A stretch of 64,000 bases of DNA from Mycolicibacterium sp. HK-90. GTDB taxonomy: Bacteria; Actinomycetota; Actinomycetes; Mycobacteriales; Mycobacteriaceae. Positions 21,271 to 32,700 of the stretch are shown piece after piece. The stretch lies in the NCBI RefSeq assembly GCF_030486405.1, contig NZ_CP129613.1:5580001-5644000 (forward strand), given 5' to 3'. Both the position numbers and the translations under genes were made by a program. How positions within the stretch are numbered: position 1 is the first letter of the stretch; each line of letters begins with the position of its first letter. The notes below the pieces were generated by a model. It made no database searches. It saw nothing but the letters and a program-made list of their open reading frames with translations, and was not told the DNA's origin.

Positions 21271-22329
21271 CTATTTGATTGCCGATGTCGAGTAAGGCGA
21301 ATGCAACCCCACCGGACCGTCGAGGATGGAGAACTTATCGCCAATACCGGCCTCGGCCGCGTAATCTAGGAATACGTCCAGGGCCACGTGATCTTCAAAT
21401 GCGAATCCGGTGCTGTCGAACACGGTCAGATCGTGCACTTGGGGCAGTGGTTCGCCAGTCGAACTTGCAATTCCGACCAGATCCTGCAGGGTGACGTCGA
21501 TTTCAGCCCGGTCAAGAACTTGGCATTCCCCTTCGTTCAATGCCTGTTCCATATGGTCGACACAGATGTATGCCCTGTTCAGCACCGACAGCGGCAACTC
21601 GGTCTTGCCGGGCTCATCCGATCCAATTGAATTGATATGAAGATGGGAGGCAAGCCTCTCATCCCTCACCACCGGGCCCGCCCCTGGACGTACCGATGTT
21701 GCGGTAACCAGAATGTCCGCACCCTTCACAACCGCATACGGATCATCGAATACCTCAAACTGAGCGGACGTGAAGTTGCAACGACCCTCCAGGGATTCAG
21801 CGCACCTTCTGTCGATGTCGTACACCTGAATCCGATCCAGAGCGAACGCAACACTCAGCGCATGGATCTGGGTGACGGCCTGCAACCCAGCTCCCACTAT
21901 CGCCGCAGTGCGCGAATCAGGTCGAGCGAGGATCGAGCTGGCCACAGCGGTGGCAGCACCAGTACGAATTGCGGTGGGGACGGTGGCGTCACAGATCGCG
22001 AGCAATTCACCGCTGGAATCGCTGTATCTACATATTGCTCCTACGACAGTCGGCAACCGATGATCGGCGTTGTTATTCGGCTTGTAGCTGATTGTTTTCA
22101 ATGTCATTCCGCGGTTGACTTCGAGATACGGCATGTTCTCGATCACCCCACCGCCAACACGATGGTCGTGCACAAACCCATTTCGGGGCGGGCAGCCACG
22201 CCAATGTTCCCGGGCCACCTGCGAAAGCCCACTTCTCAACCTGTCGATACAGGTCCGCATTATCGCGTCCATTCCCACCATGTCCACCAGGCGCCTCGTA
22301 TCGCTATACGAGAGCATTAATGCGTCCAA
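21271..22329 (-). CDS. Ornithine cyclodeaminase / mu-crystallin family enzyme
   Basis: 352 aa with the full family pattern: Lys in LKTISYKPNN (about 78), RTGAATAVAS (122-131), nucleotide-binding GAGLQA (146-151), TATSVRPG, HINSIGSD, and the C-terminal acidic motif VFDSTGFAFEDHVALD. Members convert ornithine to proline or lysine to pipecolate, or reduce imines, or (SbnB type) make diaminopropionate precursors. Its place between two acyltransferases behind NRPS-2 suggests it supplies an amino acid for the peptide; proline or pipecolate for the terminal module is the simplest guess. The start is TTG at 22329, favoured by AAAGGGGG 7-8 nt upstream; the ATG at 22317 is too far from that SD. Confidence 0.83.
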   Translation of the reverse strand: MDALMLSYSDTRRLVDMVGMDAIMRTCIDRLRSGLSQVAREHWRGCPPRNGFVHDHRVGGGVIENMPYLEVNRGMTLKTISYKPNNNADHRLPTVVGAICRYSDSSGELLAICDATVPTAIRTGAATAVASSILARPDSRTAAIVGAGLQAVTQIHALSVAFALDRIQVYDIDRRCAESLEGRCNFTSAQFEVFDDPYAVVKGADILVTATSVRPGAGPVVRDERLASHLHINSIGSDEPGKTELPLSVLNRAYICVDHMEQALNEGECQVLDRAEIDVTLQDLVGIASSTGEPLPQVHDLTVFDSTGFAFEDHVALDVFLDYAAEAGIGDKFSILDGPVGLHSPYSTSAIK

Positions 22330-22401
22330 CGTTCATCCCCCTTTTGCATGCTCGATGCCTCAGTCTGGGTGTCCATGTGAACTTTCATCCGCATCGGCCT
22401 C

Positions 22402-23730
22402 TCAAAGATGCATTCCGGTGAGCGAAAAATCGTTCAAAGCGCTCAAGAGGTCTTGGCGTAAGCGGTCATTCGTGTTAGGCCTGTCCAGCAGGTAGGAATG
22501 CGCAGAGATGAAGACCTGTCCGTTCGCTCGTCCGGAGAGGAAAGACTGCGTTCCGCCGAACCGGTTGAGCATCGCCTCCGTCAGGCCCAGATGGGGAAGA
22601 ACCTTGATGGCCAAGTAATCGGCGTCGGTGCCGTCGGGCCGACCGGCGGCCGGGTTGACCACACCGAGGTTCGAGGAGCCGACCCCGTTGGGCGCACCGA
22701 CCCGGGACGTCGCCCCGAGCAACCGCTTGGGCAACAGCGGAATGATGGCGTTCACCGCATACGCCTCGTCGGGCTCCTCCCCGTAGTGGACCAGCGCTTG
22801 TTTGACCGCAGCCCGGATCTCGCGCAGATCCGTGGTGGCACGTTCAGGGTCGACCGTGACGGCAGCATTGCCGATCGCATTGGCGCGGGTATCGCCGTCG
22901 GCACGCTCGTTGACCGGCATGCCCACGACGACCGAGCCGTCGGGGCCGACCCGTCCCCCTCGTTGAGCGAGTCGGGCCGCCAATCCCACCAACAGGGAGT
23001 TGCTGGTCCCCCCGAGTGCCTGTGCGCGGGCGTCCCATTCATCGGCGTCGACGAAGACCGTTGCCATCGGAACTGCGGTGGGTTGGTCGGCGCCGGGAAG
23101 CGCGGGTGGCGTGATGGTCGGTTGGGCAGCTGCGGCGGCACCGGCGCGGCTGCGTCGGGCCAACCGGATGGCGGCGACGACAGCACGGCCGACCGCAGGG
23201 ATGTCGCGCAGCGTTTGGCCTGCGTCTTCGCGCAGGGCCCGGAACCGCCCCCGCGATGCGGCGGCGGGCCAGCGGGTCGGGTCGTCACGACCGAGTGCCG
23301 CGTCCGCCATCGCCTCGCACAGTCCGACGCCGTCGGTGAGGCAGTGCAACACGACCAAGCTGACTCCCGAGCCGCCGTCGGTGAACGGCAACACCGCCAG
23401 GTGCCATCCGGGACCGCGTTCGCAATCCAGTGGGGTGTTGACCTGTTCGTCGAGCCAGTCGTCGAATTCTTCACGCGGGCGAGCCAACTCGACGAACTCG
23501 ATGTCGGAAGAACCCTCGGATGCCACCCAGCGGTGACGACCGAACGGCAAGGGCGACCGCTCGATGCCGCGGGACAACCGTCCCCGCTGAAGATGGTGAT
23601 GGAACCGCCGCAGACCATCGACGTCGATCGGACGGTCGTACACCCAGACACTCTGCAGAACGCTGGTGACCCCGATTGCGCGCCCGAGATCGAATGCGCG
23701 CTGGTCGAGTACATCGAGTACGTTGCTCAT
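22402..23730 (-). CDS. Condensation-superfamily acyltransferase c
   Basis: 442 aa, intact active site ([10 protein letters not shown]). Its ATG overlaps the stop of NRPS-2 as ATGA (23727-23730), so it is translationally coupled to the synthetase, a strong sign that it acts on the NRPS-2 product. It is closest to acyltransferase f, the gene right behind the other terminal synthetase. Shared features include [17 protein letters not shown] and the [19 protein letters not shown] tail, so c and f are a duplicated pair, each tied to its own NRPS. Likely role: O-acylation of a Thr in the peptide. Acyl donor unknown. Confidence 0.82.
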   Translation of the reverse strand: MSNVLDVLDQRAFDLGRAIGVTSVLQSVWVYDRPIDVDGLRRFHHHLQRGRLSRGIERSPLPFGRHRWVASEGSSDIEFVELARPREEFDDWLDEQVNTPLDCERGPGWHLAVLPFTDGGSGVSLVVLHCLTDGVGLCEAMADAALGRDDPTRWPAAASRGRFRALREDAGQTLRDIPAVGRAVVAAIRLARRSRAGAAAAAQPTITPPALPGADQPTAVPMATVFVDADEWDARAQALGGTSNSLLVGLAARLAQRGGRVGPDGSVVVGMPVNERADGDTRANAIGNAAVTVDPERATTDLREIRAAVKQALVHYGEEPDEAYAVNAIIPLLPKRLLGATSRVGAPNGVGSSNLGVVNPAAGRPDGTDADYLAIKVLPHLGLTEAMLNRFGGTQSFLSGRANGQVFISAHSYLLDRPNTNDRLRQDLLSALNDFSLTGMHL

Positions 23731-26700
23731 CTTTGAACGGTGCTTTCCAGAACGGACTTGAGCTGTTCGGTGTATCCGCTCAGCGATCCGGGGGTGAACA
23801 TCTCGAAGTGTGTGCAGCCCACCGGTATCACGGTGATCTCACCGGAAACGTACGGCCGCCAACTGTGCAGAAGCGATCGGGCCGCCCTGCGGTTACGCAG
23901 TCGCGCCCACCGCGACGTAATCCCTGTCCCGCTGGTGTTCTCGCACCGCGGACGGGCCGCCGAGAACATCACGACATCACCGTCGAACACATCGGGCGCG
24001 TGGTCGAGGAGTAGCAATTGGCCCGAGCTGACGCTGCGCGCCATGAATTCCGCCAGCCGTTTGGAGGGAGGGCTGGCCCCGTGCCGCGTGAGGATGTCGG
24101 CCACCCGCGAATATGTCAGCGGTCTCCAATGCATCGGAACACCAATGCCATTGGTCCGCAGGACGTAGTCCATAACCCAGCCGTCGACAACTTCTCGGTT
24201 TGTTGCGATCGCCCTGGTGATACCACTCCAGAATCTGTTCGGGTTCAACAAGCCGTCCAGTAACACCAGGCGCTGCACTTCACATCCACGCCGCTGAAGC
24301 TCAACCGCGAGCGCGTGGGCCGCTACGCCACCGAACGACCATCCGAGAATCCGATACGGCCCCACCGGATACAGCTCCTGAATCCGGTCTGCATAGCTTG
24401 CCGCCATACTCTGTATCGACATTGCTTCGGTCTCACCATCGGCGGGAACGTGATTGATCCCGATGATCGGGCCGTCCACATACTGACCCAACGCCCGGTA
24501 CGACCAACTCAGACCGAAACCGTCATGGACACAGCACAGCGGCACACCGTTGCCCGGCTTGAGCACCTCGACCGGAACCACTTCCTGTGAGCTCTCGGCC
24601 CGGCCCACAAGCCCGGCCAACCCGCGCACCGTCGGCGCATCGAACATCACCCGCACCGCCAACTCGGTTTCCAAACTGGCGTTGGCCGCGGCGATCACCC
24701 GCATCGCAGACAGCGAATCCCCACCGAGGTCGAAGAACGAATCGTCGACCCCAACCCGCTCCAGACCCAAAACCTGCGCATAGATTCCGGCCAGAATCTC
24801 CTCGGTAAGCGTTGCCGGGGGACGGTATTCGTGACCGCCGGTGTAATCCGGCACCGGCAGCGCCCGCCGGTCCAACTTGCCGTTGACCGTCAACGGCAGA
24901 CTGTCCAGCACCACCACGGCCGCCGGCACCATATAGCTCGGCAACCGCTGCGCCAGGGTCGCGCGGATTTCGGCCGGGTCTGCGCCACCGGTCACGTAAC
25001 CGACCAGACGCTTGTCACCGGGACGATCCTCCCGCGCGATCACCGCCGCCTGATCCACACCCTCCACGTCAGCCAGAGCGGCTTGGATGTCACCCAACTC
25101 GATGCGATACCCACGGATCTTGACCTGCTCGTCAGCCCGGCCCAGATAAAGCAGCTGTCCGTCAGACGCCCAGGACGCCAGATCACCTGTGCGATACATG
25201 CGCTGCCCCGCCGCGCCGAACGGGCACGCCACAAACCTCGACCCGGTCAACCCGCCCCGACGCAAATACCCACTCGCCAGGCCGGACCCGGCCACATACA
25301 ACTCCCCGACCACCCCAGCCGGAACCCGACGCAACCACCGATCCAGCACGAAGAACGCCGCCCCCGGCACCGGCGTACCGATCGGGACAGCGCTCGGACC
25401 GGCCGCCTCAGACTTCTTCAATGGCGCGCTGAACGACGCATACCACGTCTCGGTCGGGCCGTAGGCGTTGAGCATCACTCGATCGGGTGCCCACCGATCC
25501 ACCAAATCGGTCGGACAGGCCTCACCGGCCACCAACAGCGCCGTCGACTCCAAGCCCTCCGACGAGAGTGCCGCCAGAGCCGACGGCGTCTGATTCAGCA
25601 CCGTCACACCCTCGGCAATCAGCAACGCGTGCAGATCATCCGGCGAACCCGCCACCACATCCGGCACCACCACCAACCGCCCACCACTGAGCAACGCACC
25701 GAAGATCTCCCACACCGACACGTCGAACGCATACGAATGCCACTGCGACCACACCCCGGCGTGCGGCAAGCCGATATCCAACGACCTGAGCAATCCGGTG
25801 ACATTGCCGTGCGGGACGGCCACCCCCTTCGGAATGCCGGTGGTTCCCGACGTGTGGATCACATACGCGATGTCGTCGGGAGCCGGCACCGGCAATACAG
25901 TCCTCGACGCGCAATCGATCCGCGGATCGGCCACATCGACGACCTCGACCCCGCACACGCGCAGCCGCTCAGCCAGGCCGCCGGCACTCAGCGCCGCGAC
26001 CGGCTTGGCGGCACCGACAACGACCGCGATCCGGGCGTCGGGATGCGCCGGATCGATCGGGAGGTACGCCGCCCCCGACTTGAGTACCGCAAGGATCGCG
26101 ACGATCGCCTCGGCCGACCGGTTGAGCAGCACCGCCACGCACTCACCCGGGCCGGCACCAACGCCAACAAGCCGGTGCGCCAACCGATTCGAGGCCTGGT
26201 CGAGTTCCCGGTACGACATGGACCTGCCGTCGAAGGTCACCGCGATCGCATCGGGCACACGGGCCACCTGCTCGGCGAACAGCATCGGTATCGATACTTG
26301 AGGAGACACAGGACGGGTCAACGTGGCCCGGTTGCCGACCTCGTCGAGATGAGCATGTTCGACAGCGTCCAACACATCGATCGACGACAAGCGCAGTGTC
26401 GGGTCGACGGTCAACGCCGCGAGAACCCGCTCCAGCCGCCTGATCATCGCCTCGACGGTCTCGGCATCGAACACGTCGGTCCGGAACTCCACCGAACCAC
26501 CGATCCCGGCCGAACCGCCCTCCGCATCGAACCTCTCCCTGAGGGAGAACACCAGATCCATCCGTGCGGTGTGAGTTTCGGCCAGCTGTGCCGCGGCGTA
26601 AACATCGCCGGTAGCTGACTCGGCAGTGGAAGAAACAGTGGAGTTCTGCCAGGCCAACATCACCTGGATCAGCGGATGGTGGCTCAGGCTACGGGTCGGG

Positions 26701-29700
26701 TTGAGCCGCTCCACCAGCATCTCGAACGGCACGTCCTGGTGCTCGTAGGCGGCCAAGCTACGCTGACGTACCTGCTCGACCAGCTCGGCCACGGTGGGGT
26801 CGGCGGCCAGATCCACCCGTAGCACCAGAGTGTTGACGAAGAACCCGACCAACTCATCCAGAGCCGGATCGCTACGCCCGGCGATCGGGAAGCCCACCGC
26901 CACATCGGAACTGGCGCTCAGGTTCGACAACAGAATTGACAACGCGGCTTGAACCACCATGAAGCTGGTCGCGTGATGGTCCCGCGCCACCTGTGCCACC
27001 CGCTGCTGCAACTCCGCCGGCCACTTCACCTCGACGACGGCGCCGCGGTGATCGGCGACCGTCGGGTAGGGACGATCCGTCGGCAACTCGAGGCGGTCGG
27101 GTAGTCCTGCCAAGGCGTCCTGCCAGTAGGCCAGTTGACCGGCGATGCGGCTCTCGGGATCGGCCAGCTCACCCAGTTGCTCACGCTGCCAGAGTGTGTA
27201 ATCCGCGTACTGCACCGGCAAGGGTGACCACTGCGGCGCCTGCCCGCCACACCGGGCCGTGTAGGCGGCGGCCACATCACGGGCGAGTGGCGTGAAGGAC
27301 CATCCGTCGCCGGCGATGTGGTGGACCACTGCCACCAGCACATGCTCGTTCTCAGAAACGCGGAAGAGCCGTGCCCAGATCGGAATCTCGGTACTCAGAT
27401 CGAAGGGATGCCTTACCGCTGTGTCGATGGCATCCGCCAGCCGGTCTTCCGGCCAGCCGGCGGCATCGACCACCTGCCAGCCGATATCAGCTTGTTCGGC
27501 AGGAACGATGATCTGCCGGGGGACACCGTCGACCGCTGGGAAGACCGTGCGCAGACTCTCGTGCCGGGCCGCCACATCGGCCAATGCCCGGCGCAGCGCG
27601 TCGACGTCCAATCCGCTGACCCGATAGATCATCGGCATGTTGTAAATCGGTGACGGACCGTGCAATTGGTCCAGGAACCACAACCGCTGCTGGGCATACG
27701 ACAGCGGTATGACATCCGGTCGCGGTTGGGCCACCAGCGGCTCGCGTCCACCCGAACTTTCGGCGACACGTGCCGCGAGTTGCGCCACCGTGGGTGCCTC
27801 GAACACCGCCCGCACCGCCAGGTCCGCGTCCAGAATGGTGTTGACCGCGTTGATCAACCGAGTCGCCGACAACGAATCCCCACCCAGATCGAAGAACGAG
27901 TCGTCGACCCCAACCCGCGGCAGATCCAGCACCTGGGCATAGATCCCGGCCAGGATCTCCTCGGCCGGAGTGGCCGGGTCACGATAACGATCGGCGTCGG
28001 AGTACTCGGGTACCGGCAGGGCACGCTTGTCGAGTTTCCCGTTGACCGTCAAAGGCAAGCTGTCCAGCACCACCACTGCAGCCGGCACCATGTACCCCGG
28101 CAACCGGTCGGCCAATCGCGCGCGGATCTCTACCGGATCGGCGGTCCCGGTGATGTAGCCGACCAACCGCCTGTCACCTGGACGGTCCTCCCGCGCGATT
28201 ACCGCGGCCTGACCAACTCCAGTCAAATCTGCCAGAGCAGACTGTATTTCGCCCAGTTCGATGCGGTATCCGCGGATCTTGACCTGCTCATCGGCACGCC
28301 CCAGATACCGCAACTGCCCATCGGCACCCCACGACGCAAGGTCGCCGGTCCGGTACATCCGCGAACCATTGCCACCGAACGGGCACGCCACAAATCGCAA
28401 CGCGGTCAATCCGCCTCGACCCAAGTACCCGTTCGCCAACCCGGCACCGACCACATACAGCTCACCCACCACACCAACCGGCGCCGGCCGCAACCAGCGA
28501 TCCAGAACGAAAAAGCCCAGGTGCCCCAATGGCTGACCGATTGGGCTGACGCTGCCCTCAACGTCACTGGCCACGATCTCCCGGAACGACGCATGCACCG
28601 TCGTCTCGGTGATGCCATACATGTTGATCAGCCGCGGCGAACCCGGATGACCTTCAAACCATGTTCGAAGGCGCTGCGGTTCAAGGGCTTCCCCGCCGAA
28701 GACCACCGTCTCCAACTTCAACTGCCGGCCCAGCTCAGGTTGCAGCGTGTCCGCCGACTGCAAGGCGTAGAACGCCGACGGCGTCTGACTCAACACCGTC
28801 ACTTCCTCGGCCACCAACAACGCCAACAGCTCCTCGGGAGCGCGCGTCACCGGCTCGGGTACCACCACGAGCCGGCCGCCGAACAGCAGAGCGCCCCAGA
28901 TCTCCCACACCGAATAGTCAAACGCCAACGAATGACACTGCGTCCACACCTGACCCGCCAGGCCCAACTCCACGTCCAGCGTCCCCAACAACCGCACCAC
29001 ATTCCGATGCGTGATCGCCACACCCTTCGGACGACCCGTCGTCCCCGAGGTGTAGATCAGGTACGCAGTGTCGTCAGGGGTAGATGCGGGTAATGAAATG
29101 CCTGATCGCGCACCGATTCCCGGATCGTCGACTTCGATGACCGGCAAATCGCTTCCAGCCAGCCGCGTCCGCAACTCGGCGGTGGTGACTGCCGCGACCG
29201 GCATGGCATCGGCCAGCATGAACGCGATCCGCGCATCGGGATGCATCGCATCAATCGGCAGATACGCCGCCCCCGACTTCAACACCGCCAGAATCGCGAC
29301 CACAGGATCCACCGACCGGGCCAGCAGCACCGCCACGCAGGTACCCGGCCGCGCACCATACTCGACCAAATTGTATGCCAAGAGATTCGACGCGTCATCG
29401 AGTTCCCGATAGGTCATCGAACGCCCGTCGAAACTCACCGCCACAGCCTCAGGCGCCTGAGCCACCTGCGCCGCGAACAACTCCGGAATCGACGTGCACA
29501 CGGCCACCGACTCGGTCAGCACCGCCCGATTGCCCCACCGGTCGAGGCGGGCGTGGTCGGCGGTCTCCAGCAGATTGACCGACGACAACGTTGCCGATGG
29601 ATCGGCGGTCAGAGCCTTGACCACGCGCGCCAGTCGATCGATGAAGGTCTGGATGGTGGCCGCGTCGAACACATCGGTGCGGTATTCCACCGCACCGGTG

Positions 29701-32700
29701 ATGCCGGCGGGTTCGCCCGCATTCCAGCGTTCTGCCAGCGAGATCGTCAGATCCATGCGAGCGGTCTGAGTGTCGGCGTCCAGCGGGGTGGCCTGCATGC
29801 CGCCCAAACTCGTTGAGGCCGTGTGGTCGTCGTCCTGCGCGGCCAGGTTCTGCCACGCCATCATCACCTGTACCAGCGGGTGGTGGGTCAGACTGCGGGC
29901 CGGGTTGAGCCGGTCGACCACCATCTCGAAGGGCACATCCTGGTGCTCGTAGGCTGCCAGGCTGCGTCTCCGCACCTGGGCCAGCAGGTCAGCAGCGGTG
30001 GGGTCACCGTCGAGCGCGACGCGCAGAACAAGGGTGTTGATGAAAACCCCGACCAACTCGTCCAACGCGGGATCACTGCGTCCGGCGATCGGGAAGCCCA
30101 CCGCCACGTCCGAATTCCGGCTGAGAGTCGACAACAACACCGCCAGGGCGGCCTGCACCACCATGAAGCTGGTCGCATTGTGCTCACGCGCCACCCGTGC
30201 GATCTGCTGCTGCAACTCGACCGGCCACTCCACCGCGAGGCTGGCCCCGCGGTAGTCGGCCACCGGCGGATACGGCCGGTCCGTGGGCAACTCCAGGCGC
30301 TCGGGCAACCCGGCCAGCTCCTGCTCCCAGTAGGCCAACTGCCCGGCGATCCGACTGTCGGGATCGGCCGGATCTCCCAGATGCGCACGTTGCCACAACG
30401 TGTAGTCGGCGTACTGCACCGGCAACGAGGTCCAGGGTGGAACCTGTCCCGCGCATCGGCTCGCGTAGGCGACCCCGATATCCCGTACCAGCGGAGCGAT
30501 CGACCAGCCGTCGCCGGCGATGTGATGGACCACCGCAACCAGGACATGCTCACCTTCGGCCACCCGGAAAAGGGTTGCTCTCAACGGGATCTCAGCCGAC
30601 AGATCAAAGTTGTATCCGACGGCCGCGCCAATCGCGTCCTGTAGTCGATCCACAGACCAGTCCACCGCATCGATGACCTGCCACCCCGGATCGGCCTGTC
30701 CCGCAGGCAGCACGACCTGCCGGGGCACGCCGTCGACCGCCGGGAACACCGTGCGCAGAGACTCGTGGCGCTCCACCACGTCAGCCAGTGCCGCCCCGAG
30801 GGCATCGACATCCAGCTCGCCGGTGATCCGGTACGCGGTAGGCATGTTGTAGATCGGGGACGGGCCCTCGAGCTGGTCGAGGAACCACAACCGTTGCTGG
30901 GCATACGACAGCGGAAGGACATCGGGTCGCGGTTGGGCCACCAGTGGTTCACGCCCACCCGAACTCTCGCCCGCACGTCTGGCGAGCTCTGCCACGGTCG
31001 GCGTCTCGAACACCGCCCGCACCGCCAGATCGGCATCCAGGCCGGCATTGACCGCATTGATCAACCGCATCGCCGAGAGCGAGTCACCGCCCAAATCGAA
31101 GAAGGAATCATCCGCCCCGACGCGTTCCAGACCGAGCACCTGCGCATAGATGCCGGCCAGCAGTTCTTCGACAGGAGTTGCGGGAGCGCGGTACTGCTGA
31201 CCGTCGGCGTAGTCGGGGGCCGGCAGAGCGCGTTTGTCGAGCTTGCCGTTGACCGTCAAGGGCAACGCATCGAGCACCACCACCGCCGCGGGCACCATGT
31301 AGCCGGGCAACCGGTCCGACAATGCGGCACGAACCGCGACCGGGTCCGCGCTGCCGGTGATGTAGCCGACCAGGCGTTTGTCGCCGGGGCGATCCTCTCG
31401 CGCTATGACCTCGGCTTGTTGCACTCCGTCCAGATCTTCCAGGGCAGATTGGATTTCGCCCAGTTCGATGCGGTATCCGCGGATCTTGACCTGCTCATCG
31501 GCACGCCCCAGATACCGCAACTCGCCGTCGGCACCCCAGGACGCGAGATCGCCGGTCCGGTACATCCGGGCGCCTGCCCCGCCGAACGGACACGCCATGA
31601 ACCTCGTCGCACTCAGTCCACCCCGGCGCCAGTACCCATATCCCAAGCCGGCGCCGACCACGTACAGCTCACCCGCCACGCCGACCGGCACCGGCTGCAG
31701 CGACGAATCCAGCACGAAGAAACCGAGATGGGCCAGGGGCACCCCGATCGGGCTTGCGCTGCCCTCAACATCACCGGTCACGATCTCCCGGAACGACGCG
31801 TGCACCGTCGTCTCGGTGATGCCATACATGTTGATCAGCCGAGTGGAGCCTGAATGGCCCTCGAACCATGGCCGAAGACGCTGCGGCTCAAGAGCTTCCC
31901 CACCGAAGACCACCGTCTCCAACTTCAACTGCCGGCCCAGCTCCGGTTGCAACGTGTCCGCCGACTGCAAGGCGTAGAACGCCGACGGCGTCTGACTCAA
32001 CACCGTCACCTGCTCGGACACCAACAATGCCAACAGCTCTTCCGGAGACCGCGTCACCGACTCCGGCACCACCACCAACCGGCCGCCGAACAGCAACGCG
32101 CCCCAGATCTCCCACACCGAATAGTCGAACGCCAACGAATGACACTGCGTCCACACCTGACCCGCCAGACCCAACTCCGCATCCAACGTGCCCAACAACC
32201 GCACCACATTCCGGTGGCTGATCGCCACACCTTTCGGCACACCTGTCGTGCCCGAGGTGTAGATCAGATACGCGACATCGTCTGAAACCGGCTCCCGCAG
32301 TGCGGTACTGGGTTGGGCGTCGATCGCAGCATCGGCGACGTCCACGACAGTCAGGTCGGTCCCCTCCAGCCGCGCCCGCAATCCAGCGGCAGTCACCGCG
32401 ACAATCGGAGCCGCATCGCCGACCATGAACCGGATCCGCGTATCCGGATGTATCGGGTCGATCGGCAGATACGCCGCCCCCGACTTCAACACCCCCAGAA
32501 TCGCGACAATCGCCTCGACCGCCCGAGGCAACAACACCGCCACACATTCGCCCGGACCCGCACCAAGACCAATCAGACAGTGCGCCAGGCGGTTCGACGC
32601 CTCATCGAGCTCGCGATAGGTAACCGATCGCCCGTCGAAACTCACCGCGACGGTCTCAGGCGTACGAGCCACCTGCGCAGCGAACAGCCTCGGAATCGAC

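Noticed and set aside
24831..26618. Very long plus-strand open frame (595 codons) opposite NRPS-2, and similar ones at 34653-36212, 47550-49106 and 56580-57668
   Set aside because: They are antisense shadows: Arg/His/Gln/Pro-rich, no domains, no SD, and present only where NRPS codon bias removes stops from the complementary frame.
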